A DNA stretch of 32,731 nt from Treponema sp. UBA6852 (GTDB lineage Bacteria; Spirochaetota; Spirochaetia; Treponematales; Treponemataceae): contig DKDI01000012.1 of assembly GCA_002449305.1 (NCBI GenBank), positions 1-32,731 on the forward strand, read 5' to 3'. This document shows positions 23,762 through 31,814 of the stretch, piece by piece (position 1 is the first letter of the stretch; every line of letters begins with the position of its first letter). Both the position numbers and the translations under genes were made by a program. The notes under the pieces are model-generated. The model was given only the letters and a program-made list of their open reading frames with translations, was not told the origin of the DNA and did no database searches.

Positions 23762-24955
23762 TTGCTTCAGCTTTCATTTGTGAATTTTAAGCAGAACTCA
23801 TATATTCTTGTTGAAGGAACTTCTGCAAATGACAGATTTTTTATTATTCAAAGCGGAAGGGTAAAGTGCTTTAACGAGGTTGCGATTCCAGGAACAACTC
23901 CTGAAATTTTAGGACCGGGCGACTTTATTGGAGTAGTTTCCTGTATGTCTGGGCATGGGCAAACTAAAAATGTTGTCGCATTGACTCCTGTTGTTGCAAT
24001 CATGGTTCATAAAAGCCAGTACCCAGAACTGATTATGAAAAACACGCCTGTCGCAATGAAGATTGTACGTTCCTTTGCCCGCGACATGAGAATTGTAAAT
24101 GATCAGCTTACAAAGCTTACACTAAAAAATATTATTTTGGATTCTCCGGAGTCACTTTTTTCTATAGCGGAATACTACGAAAAGTCAGGCCATTACAATA
24201 TAGCTTTGTACGGATATTATCAGTATTTAAAGCAGTGTCCAACAGGAATCAACATTGAAAATGCCAAGCGAAAATTCATTGCTTTGCGGCAAAGGGCAAA
24301 AGCTGTTTACTTGGAGCCGTCAAATGAAACTTTCCGTGAATATCCTGCCGACTCAATGATTTTTTCTGAATGTCAGAAAGGCGCGGATATGTTTATAATT
24401 CAGGAAGGCTCTGTAAGAATTTCAAAGGTTGTAGACGGAAACGAAGTTACTCTTGCGCTTTTAAAGAAAGGCGATATGTTTGGCGAAATGGCATTGCTTG
24501 AAAATAAACCGCGTTCTGCAAGTGCGATTGCCCATGAACCTTGCCGGCTTATGGTTGTGAATATGGCGAACTTTAATCAGATGGTAACAACCCAGCCGCA
24601 GATGATTTCAAAACTTACAATGATGTTTGCGGAACGTCTTTGGGCAATGCACCGTCAGCTTGCGAATACTCAGCTTGGCGATTTAAGGGAAAAACTTATT
24701 GACATGATTTCGCTTCAGATTGAAAAGCAAAAAGTTCCTTTTGTAAAAGGCAGCGTTTACCATTCCGGGCTTTCTTTGACAGATGTGTTTAAACTTTGTG
24801 CAATTCCGCGTGAACAGCAAGGGGAAGCTTGCCGGCAGATTCAGTATGACCAGAACATAAAAATTGTGGGCGGAAAAATCGATGTGCCCGATGTTGAAGA
24901 GCTTATAAAACAAGCTGCTTTCTATAGAAAACAGAGTTCAAAACATGCGAATTAA
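23762..24955 (+). CDS. Protein with two cyclic-nucleotide-binding-type domains
   Basis: This 397-residue protein has two CRP-like cyclic-nucleotide-binding folds, one at about residues 1-115 and one at about 190-310, joined by a short TPR-like helical stretch (SIAEYYEKSGHYNIALYGYYQYL). The second has a good phosphate-binding cassette (FGEMALLENKPRSASA near 240-255); the first is degenerate (DFIGVVSCMSG). The C-terminal 85 residues show no clear DNA-binding helix-turn-helix, so it may be a cytosolic sensor rather than a classical CRP/FNR regulator. The start is TTG at 23762 with AAGGTGG upstream; no ATG near the start fits. It follows murB and overlaps the next gene by 11 bp. Confidence 0.8.
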   Translation: MLQLSFVNFKQNSYILVEGTSANDRFFIIQSGRVKCFNEVAIPGTTPEILGPGDFIGVVSCMSGHGQTKNVVALTPVVAIMVHKSQYPELIMKNTPVAMKIVRSFARDMRIVNDQLTKLTLKNIILDSPESLFSIAEYYEKSGHYNIALYGYYQYLKQCPTGINIENAKRKFIALRQRAKAVYLEPSNETFREYPADSMIFSECQKGADMFIIQEGSVRISKVVDGNEVTLALLKKGDMFGEMALLENKPRSASAIAHEPCRLMVVNMANFNQMVTTQPQMISKLTMMFAERLWAMHRQLANTQLGDLREKLIDMISLQIEKQKVPFVKGSVYHSGLSLTDVFKLCAIPREQQGEACRQIQYDQNIKIVGGKIDVPDVEELIKQAAFYRKQSSKHAN

Positions 24956-25490
24956 AAGAATTTTTATCTGTCTTTTTTTCTTGCTTTTGACTTTTCCTTT
25001 TTTTGCTGAAGATTCGCTTCCTTTTGGATACCGCGGAATACAGCTTGGAATGTCTGTAGATCAGGTAAAAGAGGCTTTAAAAAAAGATTTGAGCTTTGGC
25101 TACCGTGGCGACAGAGATGTTTCGCTTTTGCCTGGAGAAAACAGAACTTTAATAGAAACTGACACTTCAAAAAACGCTCCGTATTCGTTCCTTGATCGCT
25201 GTTGGTTTCAGTTTTACGAAGACAAACTTTACACAATTACACTGAACTTGCGCCGCTCGAAGATTGACCATTATTCTGTTTTTTCTTCATTGACTGAAAA
25301 ATATGGAAATCCTTCTTCGCTTAATCCTGAAAAATCTGAATGGAAAGACGACAACGTGATTATGTCGCTGGAACGTCCGCTGACTTTAAAATACACTGAC
25401 AGGAAAATTTTTGAAGAGCTTCAGTCAAAGGCTCTTGTAAATAAAAGCGCGGAAGAAATGGCTCGGGATGAATTTCTTGAAGGACTTTGA
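24945..25490 (+). CDS. Exported hypothetical protein
   Basis: This 181-residue protein has a clear signal peptide (MRIKRIFICLFFLLLTFPFFA, likely cleaved before EDS). The mature part begins with a repeated FGYRG motif (residues 27-31 and 51-55) and a segment GIQLGMSVDQVKEAL that recalls small periplasmic proteins measuring 'below threshold' helix starts, but I recognise no named family. It overlaps the preceding gene by 11 bp and is followed after 3 bp by the DUF192 lipoprotein, so the three are translationally linked. Function unknown. Confidence 0.75.
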   Translation: MRIKRIFICLFFLLLTFPFFAEDSLPFGYRGIQLGMSVDQVKEALKKDLSFGYRGDRDVSLLPGENRTLIETDTSKNAPYSFLDRCWFQFYEDKLYTITLNLRRSKIDHYSVFSSLTEKYGNPSSLNPEKSEWKDDNVIMSLERPLTLKYTDRKIFEELQSKALVNKSAEEMARDEFLEGL

Positions 25491-25493
25491 TTT

Positions 25494-25946
25494 ATGAAAA
25501 GTTTTAAGTTTTTTGCGGTTTTTGCAGCTTGCGTTTTTATTCCTGTTTTTGTTTCGTGCCAGAATAAAAAATTTAATCTTCCTATAAAGGAATTTAAAAT
25601 TTTAACTTCCGCAGAAAATTCTGTTTTTGTAAAAGCTGAGATTGCCCAAAAAGAAGAAGAGCGCAACTACGGATTTATGAACCGCAAAAATATTCCAGAA
25701 GGAACAGGAATGCTTTTTGTTTTTGAAAAAGATCAGGTTTTAAGTTTCTGGATGAAAAACACGCCGCATCCGCTTTCAATTGCATATATTGATAGAACTG
25801 GAACAATTCAGAATATTTTTGACATGACGCCTTTTAGCCTTGCGCCTGTAAAAAGCACTCGTTCTGTAAGATATGCTTTGGAAGTTCCACAGGGCTGGTT
25901 TGAAAAAGTCGGAATAAAAACTGGCGATAAAATTGTTTTAGATTAA
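25494..25946 (+). CDS. DUF192 family lipoprotein
   Basis: This 150-residue protein has a lipoprotein signal (lipobox PVFVSC, Cys22). The remainder is a DUF192 domain: EERNYGFMNRKNIPEGTGMLF (residues about 59-79, shown only in part as GFMNRKNIPEGTGMLF), FWMKNTPHPLSIAYID and a C-terminal ALEVPQGWFEKVGIKTGD. DUF192 proteins are small exported beta-barrel-like proteins of unknown activity, common in bacteria and archaea. It is the last gene of the murB run. It converges on the TPR gene with only 6 bp between stops and no visible terminator. Confidence 0.88.
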   Translation: MKSFKFFAVFAACVFIPVFVSCQNKKFNLPIKEFKILTSAENSVFVKAEIAQKEEERNYGFMNRKNIPEGTGMLFVFEKDQVLSFWMKNTPHPLSIAYIDRTGTIQNIFDMTPFSLAPVKSTRSVRYALEVPQGWFEKVGIKTGDKIVLD

Positions 25947-25952
25947 AGCGCG

Positions 25953-27107
25953 CTAAATTTCAGCATCAAGTTTTGCTATTTGAGATGCGGCAATCTTGTC
26001 ATTTGGGTCGATTTCAAGGACAACTTCAAAATACTTTCTAGCTTCTTCATTCTGATTCATTTTTAAGCACAAACATCCAAGGTTGCTTATAATTTTTGTG
26101 TTTTCTGAATCCATTGAAAGCGCGTCTACCAAAGTTTCTTTTGCTTCTTTTAGTTCGCCTGTTTCCATTTGGCAGATTGCAAGCTCATTTAATGTGTCTG
26201 CGTTTTCGTCTCCGCCTTCGCATTCTCTTGCTTTTAAAAACGCCTGTTTTGCGTCTTCAAATCGTCCAAGCCGTCTAAGTCCCCAGCCAAGCAAAAACCA
26301 TGCGTTCCAGACAACAGGATTGTCTCTTATGAATTTTCGGATTTCCTCAAGGCCTTTTTCTTCTTGACCTTCAGAAATCAGTTTGTATGCGTCTCGGAAT
26401 CTGTCGTTTTCCAAATTGCGGTTTGAAATTTTATTGATAATTTCCTGTGCGCGTTCTTTTTTATAAATTCCGTTTTCGCCAAGCTCTTCGTCTTTTGCGT
26501 CTGCAACAAGTCCAAGATAGCTTTCAAAGCAGCCTTTTGCTTCTCCGTAATCGCGTTTTTTCAGGTAAAAAAAGCCTGCGTTAAAATATGCGTCTGGAAT
26601 TTCTTTGTCGCTGTCCATTGCCTGTTTGTAATAGTCAAGCGCAGCTTCGTCATAAGCATCTGCGTCTTCGTTCAGGGAATTGCGCCGGTAGCTGTCTGCT
26701 TTTTGGTCAAAGAAAATCGCCATGTTCAAAATTATTGCTTTGTCTTGCGGGTCGATTCCGTTTACAGCCAGCCAAATTTCTTCTGCCAAATCCCAGTCTT
26801 CGTTGCGGGCTTTTAATATTGCGGCTTCTGCCAGCTCTTTTTTTATTCCGGGGCGGACATCTGTAATTAGCTTGCGGTAATATTCTGAATTTTCATTTTT
26901 TTTGTCGTAAGCAAGAACTGTTAAAATGCCAGAAAGAATCTGTTCTTCTGAAAGCTTTGTCGCATCTTGTTCAACCGAATCTTCTGGATTTTTTTTCTGA
27001 ACAGGCAGCGGAATTTCAGGGTTGATTTTCATTGCCTTTGGGGAAAGAACTGAGCCTTCAGGCAACTTTATAAAATAGATAGAATCCAGTGAATTTGTAG
27101 AAACCAT
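25953..27107 (-). CDS. TPR-repeat protein
   Basis: This 384-residue soluble protein has an N-terminal acidic, unstructured part (to about residue 55) followed by several tetratricopeptide-like repeats. Examples are IPDAYFNAGFFYLKKRDYGEAK, VWNAWFLLGWGLRRLGRFEDAKQAF and TKIISNLGCLCLKMNQNEEARKYF, shown here only by their consensus segments YFNAGFFYLKK, WFLLGWGLRRLG and NLGCLCLKMNQ. TPRs mediate protein-protein contacts. No signal peptide or catalytic domain is seen. AAGGAA precedes the ATG. It lies 17 bp after the PilZ gene and should be co-transcribed with it, suggesting a shared complex or pathway. Confidence 0.85.
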   Translation of the reverse strand: MVSTNSLDSIYFIKLPEGSVLSPKAMKINPEIPLPVQKKNPEDSVEQDATKLSEEQILSGILTVLAYDKKNENSEYYRKLITDVRPGIKKELAEAAILKARNEDWDLAEEIWLAVNGIDPQDKAIILNMAIFFDQKADSYRRNSLNEDADAYDEAALDYYKQAMDSDKEIPDAYFNAGFFYLKKRDYGEAKGCFESYLGLVADAKDEELGENGIYKKERAQEIINKISNRNLENDRFRDAYKLISEGQEEKGLEEIRKFIRDNPVVWNAWFLLGWGLRRLGRFEDAKQAFLKARECEGGDENADTLNELAICQMETGELKEAKETLVDALSMDSENTKIISNLGCLCLKMNQNEEARKYFEVVLEIDPNDKIAASQIAKLDAEI

Positions 27108-27124
27108 TTTTTTCCTTGCTAAAA

Positions 27125-28027
27125 TTATATTGCTGAATTTTCAGGCTGGGCAGGAGATGCAGGCTTTGACTCATCCGCAGGCTGAACATCTTCAAGTTCT
27201 CCAGCTGTAAATTTATTGTCCAGTTCTTTGCGCTTGGTGTTTGCAATGTATTTGTTTATGTGGACTTTATATGCAAGGCTTATGGAATCTTCTGCAAATT
27301 TTATGCTTGCTGAAATAATGTCTTTTCTGCCTTCTATAAAATCTGTTCTAACAATAATTCCGCGGATTGAAATTGTCTCGTGAGGATCTTCGAATTCAAG
27401 CTGAATAAGAGCTTCCTTATTTATAAGGAATTTTGCAAGCCCAAGCAGAACAACTTTTGCGCCGCCAAACGACAAGTCTTGCAGGATGCAATGTCGCGGA
27501 ACATTTTGTATGTAAATTACAATTTCCTTCTTTTGAAGTCCGAGCTTGCGCATTGATTCCTGAGTTATGAGAATGCGCTCTTCTTTTCTTCTTGCCGCAT
27601 TGAAATTAGCATCAAGAATATTTCCAATCATCAGAATCAAGTCGTCCGGCGGCCTTTGCGTGTACTGAATTGTAATAATAGAAAGATCCGTGCTGTTCAT
27701 GTACGGTTCGATTAAGCAGACTTTCGCCGTAACAAAAAAACTCATCAGCTGGCCGTCTGGCTGGTAAAAGCAAAATCTTAAGCTTACTGGCGGCGCGGAT
27801 TTGTTTGAAAGCACTGCATAGGCTCCGCTTTTAGTCCCGAGGATTATTTTTGCCTGATTGAATGACGTTGAATTTATAATACAAGGCCATTGAAGTCCGC
27901 TGCATTTTATATAAACCTGGCGCGGATCCATTTTTAGTGTATGTATTATTTCCTTTGAAAAGGTGATTTCTGTGTCTTTGTAATTTTCGTAATAGCGGTT
28001 GATAACCTGAGCTGTAACGATTGCCAT
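27125..28027 (-). CDS. PilZ domain protein (c-di-GMP receptor candidate)
   Basis: This 300-residue protein has an N-terminal domain of about 140 residues without a clear match and a C-terminal PilZ domain starting near residue 145. Both c-di-GMP-contacting motifs are intact: R147-x3-R151 (RKEER) and D184-x-S186-x2-G189 (DLSFGG). The last 30 residues are acidic and Pro/Ser-rich. In spirochaetes PilZ proteins link c-di-GMP to motility and host interaction, so this is a reasonable effector candidate. No Shine-Dalgarno precedes the ATG; a promoter -10 lies 6 nt upstream, so the mRNA appears leaderless. Co-transcribed with the TPR gene. Confidence 0.88.
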   Translation of the reverse strand: MAIVTAQVINRYYENYKDTEITFSKEIIHTLKMDPRQVYIKCSGLQWPCIINSTSFNQAKIILGTKSGAYAVLSNKSAPPVSLRFCFYQPDGQLMSFFVTAKVCLIEPYMNSTDLSIITIQYTQRPPDDLILMIGNILDANFNAARRKEERILITQESMRKLGLQKKEIVIYIQNVPRHCILQDLSFGGAKVVLLGLAKFLINKEALIQLEFEDPHETISIRGIIVRTDFIEGRKDIISASIKFAEDSISLAYKVHINKYIANTKRKELDNKFTAGELEDVQPADESKPASPAQPENSAI

Positions 28028-28033
28028 ACATCA

Positions 28034-28062
28034 ATAATAACTCATAATTCTTCTTTCAACAA
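28034..28062 (-). promoter_or_regulatory. PilZ gene promoter, leaderless geometry
   Basis: On the minus strand, TTGTTG (28062-28057), a 17 bp spacer and TATTAT (28039-28034) are followed by 6 nt (TGATGT) and the ATG. No ribosome site is present. Confidence 0.65.
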
Positions 28063-28116
28063 TAGAAAATATTAAAAAAAAGTTATGAAAGATTTTTTGC
28101 TTATAAAAAATCTCTA

Positions 28117-28145
28117 TTGAAATTAGTTTGAAAGTTTTATATAAT
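28117..28145 (+). promoter_or_regulatory. rpsD promoter
   Basis: TTGAAA (28117-28122), a 17 bp spacer and a perfect TATAAT (28140-28145) form a strong promoter, giving a leader of about 70 nt before rpsD. Confidence 0.85.
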
Positions 28146-28165
28146 TTTTGAACTAATTTATATCC

Positions 28166-28205
28166 CTCACCGCGGCAAAAATTGGTGAGAAAATCACCAT
28201 GGTGA
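28166..28205 (+). promoter_or_regulatory. rpsD leader with mutually exclusive hairpins
   Basis: CTCACC (28166-28171) can pair with GGTGAG (28184-28189). GGTGA (28184-28188) can instead pair with TCACC (28194-28198), and TCACC can pair with GGTGA (28201-28205), just before the AGGAG ribosome site (28208-28212). Adjacent hairpins compete for shared arms, a layout suited to translational feedback. S4 is a known autoregulator in other bacteria, but this structure is not one I can name. Confidence 0.55.
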
Positions 28206-28220
28206 ATAGGAGTAAAAATT

Positions 28221-28814
28221 ATGGCAACTAGAAGAAACCCTCGTTTTAAGGAATGCAGAAGACTTGGTGTAAATGTCTGCGGACACCCAAAGGCAATGAA
28301 CAGAGCAAATGATCCGGCTTTTAAGAAGTCAAAGAAAACTTCTGAATACGGAAAACAGCTTTGCGAAAAACAGAAGGTAAAGGCTTACTACGGAATTCTT
28401 GAGCGCCAGCTTCGCCGTTATTACGACATCGCTTCAAGAAAAGAAGGAAAGACTGGTGAAAACCTTATCGTTGGTCTTGAAACTCGCCTTGACAACCTTG
28501 TTTACCGCATTGGTTTTGCAAATTCAATCCGCATGGCTCGTCAGGTTGTTTCTCACGGACACGTTCGTGTTGATGGCAAAAAAATCAACATTCCGTCTTT
28601 CCAGGTAAAACCAGGTCAGGTTGTAACACTTTGTGAAAAAGCCCAGAAAAATGAGCAGTTCAAGACAAGCTTCCTTAATGGAAACCGCCGTCCACTTGCT
28701 TATATTGAAGTTTCAGAAGAAGCTTTCTCTGGAAAACTTATCATGATGCCAAAGCGCGAAGAAATTCCTGTAGAAATCAATGAACAGCTTGTTGTTGAAT
28801 TCTACTCTAAATAA
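28221..28814 (+). CDS. rpsD: 30S ribosomal protein S4
   Basis: This 197-residue primary rRNA-binding protein nucleates 30S assembly. It has the S4 N-terminal domain (MATRRNPRFKECRRLGVNVCG in part: RRNPRFKECRRLG) and an S4 RNA-binding domain (LETRLDNLVYRIGFANSIRMARQ region, with VSHGHVRVDGKKI). Length is normal (about 200). Only scattered Cys remain at the N-terminus, so it is not a classic zinc-binding C+ form. It stands alone with its own promoter, structured leader and terminator, rather than in the alpha operon where S4 often lies. Confidence 0.97.
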   Translation: MATRRNPRFKECRRLGVNVCGHPKAMNRANDPAFKKSKKTSEYGKQLCEKQKVKAYYGILERQLRRYYDIASRKEGKTGENLIVGLETRLDNLVYRIGFANSIRMARQVVSHGHVRVDGKKINIPSFQVKPGQVVTLCEKAQKNEQFKTSFLNGNRRPLAYIEVSEEAFSGKLIMMPKREEIPVEINEQLVVEFYSK

Positions 28815-28835
28815 TTAGATTCCGCTTTAAAAAGA

Positions 28836-28868
28836 AAGTCCGCTTGTTTTTCAGGCGGATTTTTTTTG
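28836..28868 (+). terminator. rpsD terminator
   Basis: TCCGC (28839-28843) pairs with GCGGA (28855-28859), followed by eight T. It lies 25 bp after the rpsD stop. Confidence 0.85.
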
Positions 28869-28883
28869 TTTAAATGTCATTTT

Positions 28884-29900
28884 TTAATATTCGCATACGG
28901 AGCAGAAAAGCCCGTTTTTTATTACAATTGAATAAATGAGCGTATAAAGGTAGGTTTCTTCAAGCACAGAGCCTGTTTCCCTGATTGAAATGTCGGTTGC
29001 GGAAAGAAGCGCGAGAACTGAAGATGCGGCGCCTGCTGTCCAGATTTTTGCTGCCTTTGAATATTTTTCCTGATTCCGCTTGCCTGAAAATCCTGATGAC
29101 TTTAGTTCTGAGTCGGCTGGAGATTTTCCGTCTGAATGAAGCGAATGCCACAGCCGCAGCTGCCTAAAGCAATATGTAAGACCTGCGATTAATGCGATTC
29201 CGTTTGATTCTTTTGTTGCGCGGATTTTTTGAAGGATTTCCAGTGAGCTTTCAAAACGTTGCTGGGGATTTTTTGAAGTGTCTGCCATTGAGTCAAAAAG
29301 TGTAAACGCATTTTCTTCCCTGTTGTGCGAAAGGATTTTTTCAACATCAGCGGAAGTGATTTTTGCGCCTTTTTCAAAGCAAAAGAAAAATCTTGAGCAT
29401 TCAGACTTGAGGCTTTCTGTGTTGTTTTCGACCATTTCAAGAATTTGCTCAACTGCATCCGGCGCAATAGAAAATCCGTTTTTTCTAAAGAAGTTTTCAA
29501 CCCACTGCGGTTTTCTGTTTTCAAACATTTCCCAGAAAATTTTCTTGTGGCTGGAAGAAACTGCGCTTTCAATCTTTTTGTCTATGGAATTTTCTTCGGA
29601 AATTAAAACAAGCGTGTTTGGAGAATTTTTTGAAGCCTTTATCCAGGAAACAAGGGAATCGATGTCGCTTTTTTGCTTTATCTGCTCGGCATTTCTAAGA
29701 GTTATAAAAAGCGCCGGAGCAAAAAGGCTTGCATTTTGAAGCTGGGATACAATATCTTCAATTCTTACATCGGCGGCATAATATTTGTACTGCTCAATTC
29801 CGTTGTTTTTCTTTGAGGCTGCATCCCGTAAATTTTCTATTGCTTCGTTTTTTTCACCGGCTTCTGGACCTGTAAAAAGATAGACTTCTGCTTCTGCCAT
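28884..29900 (-). CDS. holA: DNA polymerase III delta subunit
   Basis: This 338-residue protein is a HolA-type clamp-loader delta subunit, which opens the beta sliding clamp during loading. The domain order fits: an N-terminal AAA+-like fold (VYLFTGPEAGEKNEAI, then the ALFITLRNAEQI and NTLVLISEE strands), a WVENFFRKNGFSIAPDAVEQIL helical segment and a C-terminal helical collar (AFTLFDSMAD and GLTYCFRQLRLWH). As in the family, no functional Walker A is present. Length matches E. coli HolA (343). The start lies 1 bp after the lexA stop, so the genes are translationally coupled. Confidence 0.88.
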   Translation of the reverse strand: MAEAEVYLFTGPEAGEKNEAIENLRDAASKKNNGIEQYKYYAADVRIEDIVSQLQNASLFAPALFITLRNAEQIKQKSDIDSLVSWIKASKNSPNTLVLISEENSIDKKIESAVSSSHKKIFWEMFENRKPQWVENFFRKNGFSIAPDAVEQILEMVENNTESLKSECSRFFFCFEKGAKITSADVEKILSHNREENAFTLFDSMADTSKNPQQRFESSLEILQKIRATKESNGIALIAGLTYCFRQLRLWHSLHSDGKSPADSELKSSGFSGKRNQEKYSKAAKIWTAGAASSVLALLSATDISIRETGSVLEETYLYTLIYSIVIKNGLFCSVCEY

Positions 29901-29901
29901 T

Positions 29902-30516
29902 CTAGTATGTTCTTACAAGTCCAACCATTATTCCTGCAATCTGAACGTCCCGCGTGTAAATCGGCTGGAAATCTGGATTTTCTGGCTGAAGACGAATTCT
30001 TTCTTCTTCACGGTAAAATCTTTTTAATGTGATTGCATTGTTTACAACAGCGACAACAATCTGTCCTTCTGTGGCGATTTCTGCCTGCTCGATTATTGCA
30101 AGGTCGCCGTCAAGAATTCCAGCGTTTGTCATGCTGGCGCCGCGGACGTGAAGGGCAAAGTAGCTTTTTCCCGGGCGGACAAAAGGTTCTGCGATGTTTA
30201 CATAGCCGTCAAGATTTTCCTCGCAAAGAAGAGGCTTTCCTGCGGCTACAGTTCCAAGCAACGGAATTTTTGCCAAGAACGGCTTTGTTTCTCTTACAAG
30301 TCCGTCGTCTTTTAAAACACGGATTGAGCGCGATCGTTTCTGGCACTGCGAAAGATAGCCTTTTTTCTGGCAGGCGGCGATGTGGTCTTGCACGGCCCTA
30401 AGCGAAATCCCGAAGTTTTCTCCAATTTCGCGTACAGTTGGAGGATACCCGTTTTCTTCTGTAAAACGCGCAATAAATTCCAGAACTTCTTTTTGCCGGT
30501 CTGTAAGATTTTTCAT
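29902..30516 (-). CDS. lexA: LexA SOS repressor
   Basis: This 204-residue LexA has an N-terminal winged helix-turn-helix (TVREIGENFGISLRAVQDHIAA), a self-cleavage site A92-G93 (TVAAGKPL) and the catalytic dyad Ser128 (GASMTNAGI) and Lys165 (ITLKRFYRE). All elements needed for RecA-stimulated autocleavage are intact. Note Ala where many LexAs have Asp before the catalytic Ser (GDSM). It lies in the middle of hprK-ptsH-lexA-holA, 3 bp after ptsH, an unusual setting because most lexA genes have their own self-regulated promoter. I see no obvious LexA box immediately upstream. Confidence 0.95.
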   Translation of the reverse strand: MKNLTDRQKEVLEFIARFTEENGYPPTVREIGENFGISLRAVQDHIAACQKKGYLSQCQKRSRSIRVLKDDGLVRETKPFLAKIPLLGTVAAGKPLLCEENLDGYVNIAEPFVRPGKSYFALHVRGASMTNAGILDGDLAIIEQAEIATEGQIVVAVVNNAITLKRFYREEERIRLQPENPDFQPIYTRDVQIAGIMVGLVRTY

Positions 30517-30519
30517 CGG

Positions 30520-30786
30520 CTACTCCTCTTCAAATTTTGCTTCAAAAAGATTAAAGATAGCTTCGGCAGCTTCTTTTTCGTCCGAACCTTCAGCCTTTAA
30601 AGTTATATTTGTGTTATATCCAGCTGCCATTGTGATAACGCCCATTATTGACTTGGCATTCACGGTGGTCGAGTCTTTTTCTAGGATTATTTCTGATGAA
30701 AATTTGTTTGCTGTCTGGGCAATCAATGCTGCAGGCCTTGCGTGGATTCCTGCGCGGTTTCTAACTGTAAGAATTTTCTCTGTCAC
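30520..30786 (-). CDS. ptsH: Phosphocarrier protein HPr
   Basis: This 88-residue HPr has the active-site His15 (RAGIHARPA) and the regulatory Ser46 (NAKSIMGVI) that is the target of HPr kinase. The start is GTG at 30786 with AAAGGAAG upstream, which gives the exact family N-terminus; an in-frame extension to 30876 overlaps hprK. It sits 32 bp after hprK. Related treponemes are known to have HPr and its kinase but few or no sugar PTS permeases, so this pair is probably regulatory rather than transport-related. Confidence 0.95.
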   Translation of the reverse strand: MTEKILTVRNRAGIHARPAALIAQTANKFSSEIILEKDSTTVNAKSIMGVITMAAGYNTNITLKAEGSDEKEAAEAIFNLFEAKFEEE

Positions 30787-30818
30787 AGTGGCACTTCCTT
30801 TGTTTTTATTTTTTAGAC

Positions 30819-31808
30819 TCAATAAGAGTCTTCTTTTCCATAGTAATCTCTTTGGGCGGCTCCGGTTTCTATCCAACGCAAGATATTCTGGTTGAATTCC
30901 TGCGCAGAATAATAGCCCATTGTCTTTAGCCTTTCATTCATTGCGGCGGCTTCAATTATAATTGGAAGGTTTCGTCCGGGCTTTACAGGAATTTCTATAA
31001 TCGGAATTTTTACGCCCAAAAGGTCTATAAAAGCTCCCTTTGTTCCAATCCTGTCATAAACTTTTGTCTGGCTCCAAGCTTCAAGTTTTATGACCATCTG
31101 CACTTCTTTTTGCTCACGGATTGCGCCAACTCCGTAAAGCTGGGCGATGTTTATAATTCCAAGTCCGCGGATTTCCATGTGGTGGCTTATAAGCTTGTTT
31201 GCTCCTTGCCCGATAATTGAGTTTCCGTTTACGCACCTTATTTCAACAATGTCGTCTGCAACAAGACGATGCCCGCGCTCAACAAGTTCAAGCGCAGTTT
31301 CACTTTTTCCAACGCCGCTTTCTCCTATAAGAAGAATTCCAACGCCGTAAACTTCTACAAAAACTCCGTGAAGCGTTTTTCTTGGAGCAAAAATATTTGA
31401 AAAAACTCTTAAAAGCCGCTGTGAAAAATCCGTTGAAATCAAGTCAGTCTGAAGAACAGCGCATCTTGAAGATTCCGCGACTGAAAGAAAAAATTCTGAA
31501 GGTTCAATGCTGTGGCTAAAAACGATGCAGGGCATTTCATAAGTAAAGAATTTTTTTATGAGATCAAAGTTTCCTTCAGATTCAAGCTTTCTAAGATATG
31601 CGGATTCTCCTCTTCCAAAAAGCTGAACGCGCTCATAAGCAAACGATTCATAAAATCCGGAAATTGCAAGTCCCGGGCGGTTTATGTCGGAAACAGTTAT
31701 TTCCCTGTAAAGACCAGACCTTCCTGCAATGCACTTCATGTTCAGCGAGTCCTGGCCTTTTAAATCCAAGTCAAGAAGGTCTAATACTGTTATCTTTTTT
31801 TCCGACAT
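30819..31808 (-). CDS. hprK: HPr kinase/phosphorylase
   Basis: This 329-residue bifunctional enzyme phosphorylates and dephosphorylates HPr on Ser46. An N-terminal HprK_N domain is followed by the catalytic C-terminal domain with Walker A GESGVGKS (residues 162-169), HGVFVEVYG with His147, ADDIVEI near 184-190, and the HprK signature MEIRGLGIINI. Length is close to the family norm (about 310-330). The ATG at 31808 is preferred to a TTG 15 nt upstream, which overlaps the promoter -10. No Shine-Dalgarno is present, so translation is probably from a leaderless mRNA. First gene of hprK-ptsH-lexA-holA. Confidence 0.95.
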   Translation of the reverse strand: MSEKKITVLDLLDLDLKGQDSLNMKCIAGRSGLYREITVSDINRPGLAISGFYESFAYERVQLFGRGESAYLRKLESEGNFDLIKKFFTYEMPCIVFSHSIEPSEFFLSVAESSRCAVLQTDLISTDFSQRLLRVFSNIFAPRKTLHGVFVEVYGVGILLIGESGVGKSETALELVERGHRLVADDIVEIRCVNGNSIIGQGANKLISHHMEIRGLGIINIAQLYGVGAIREQKEVQMVIKLEAWSQTKVYDRIGTKGAFIDLLGVKIPIIEIPVKPGRNLPIIIEAAAMNERLKTMGYYSAQEFNQNILRWIETGAAQRDYYGKEDSY

Positions 31809-31814
31809 ATATAT

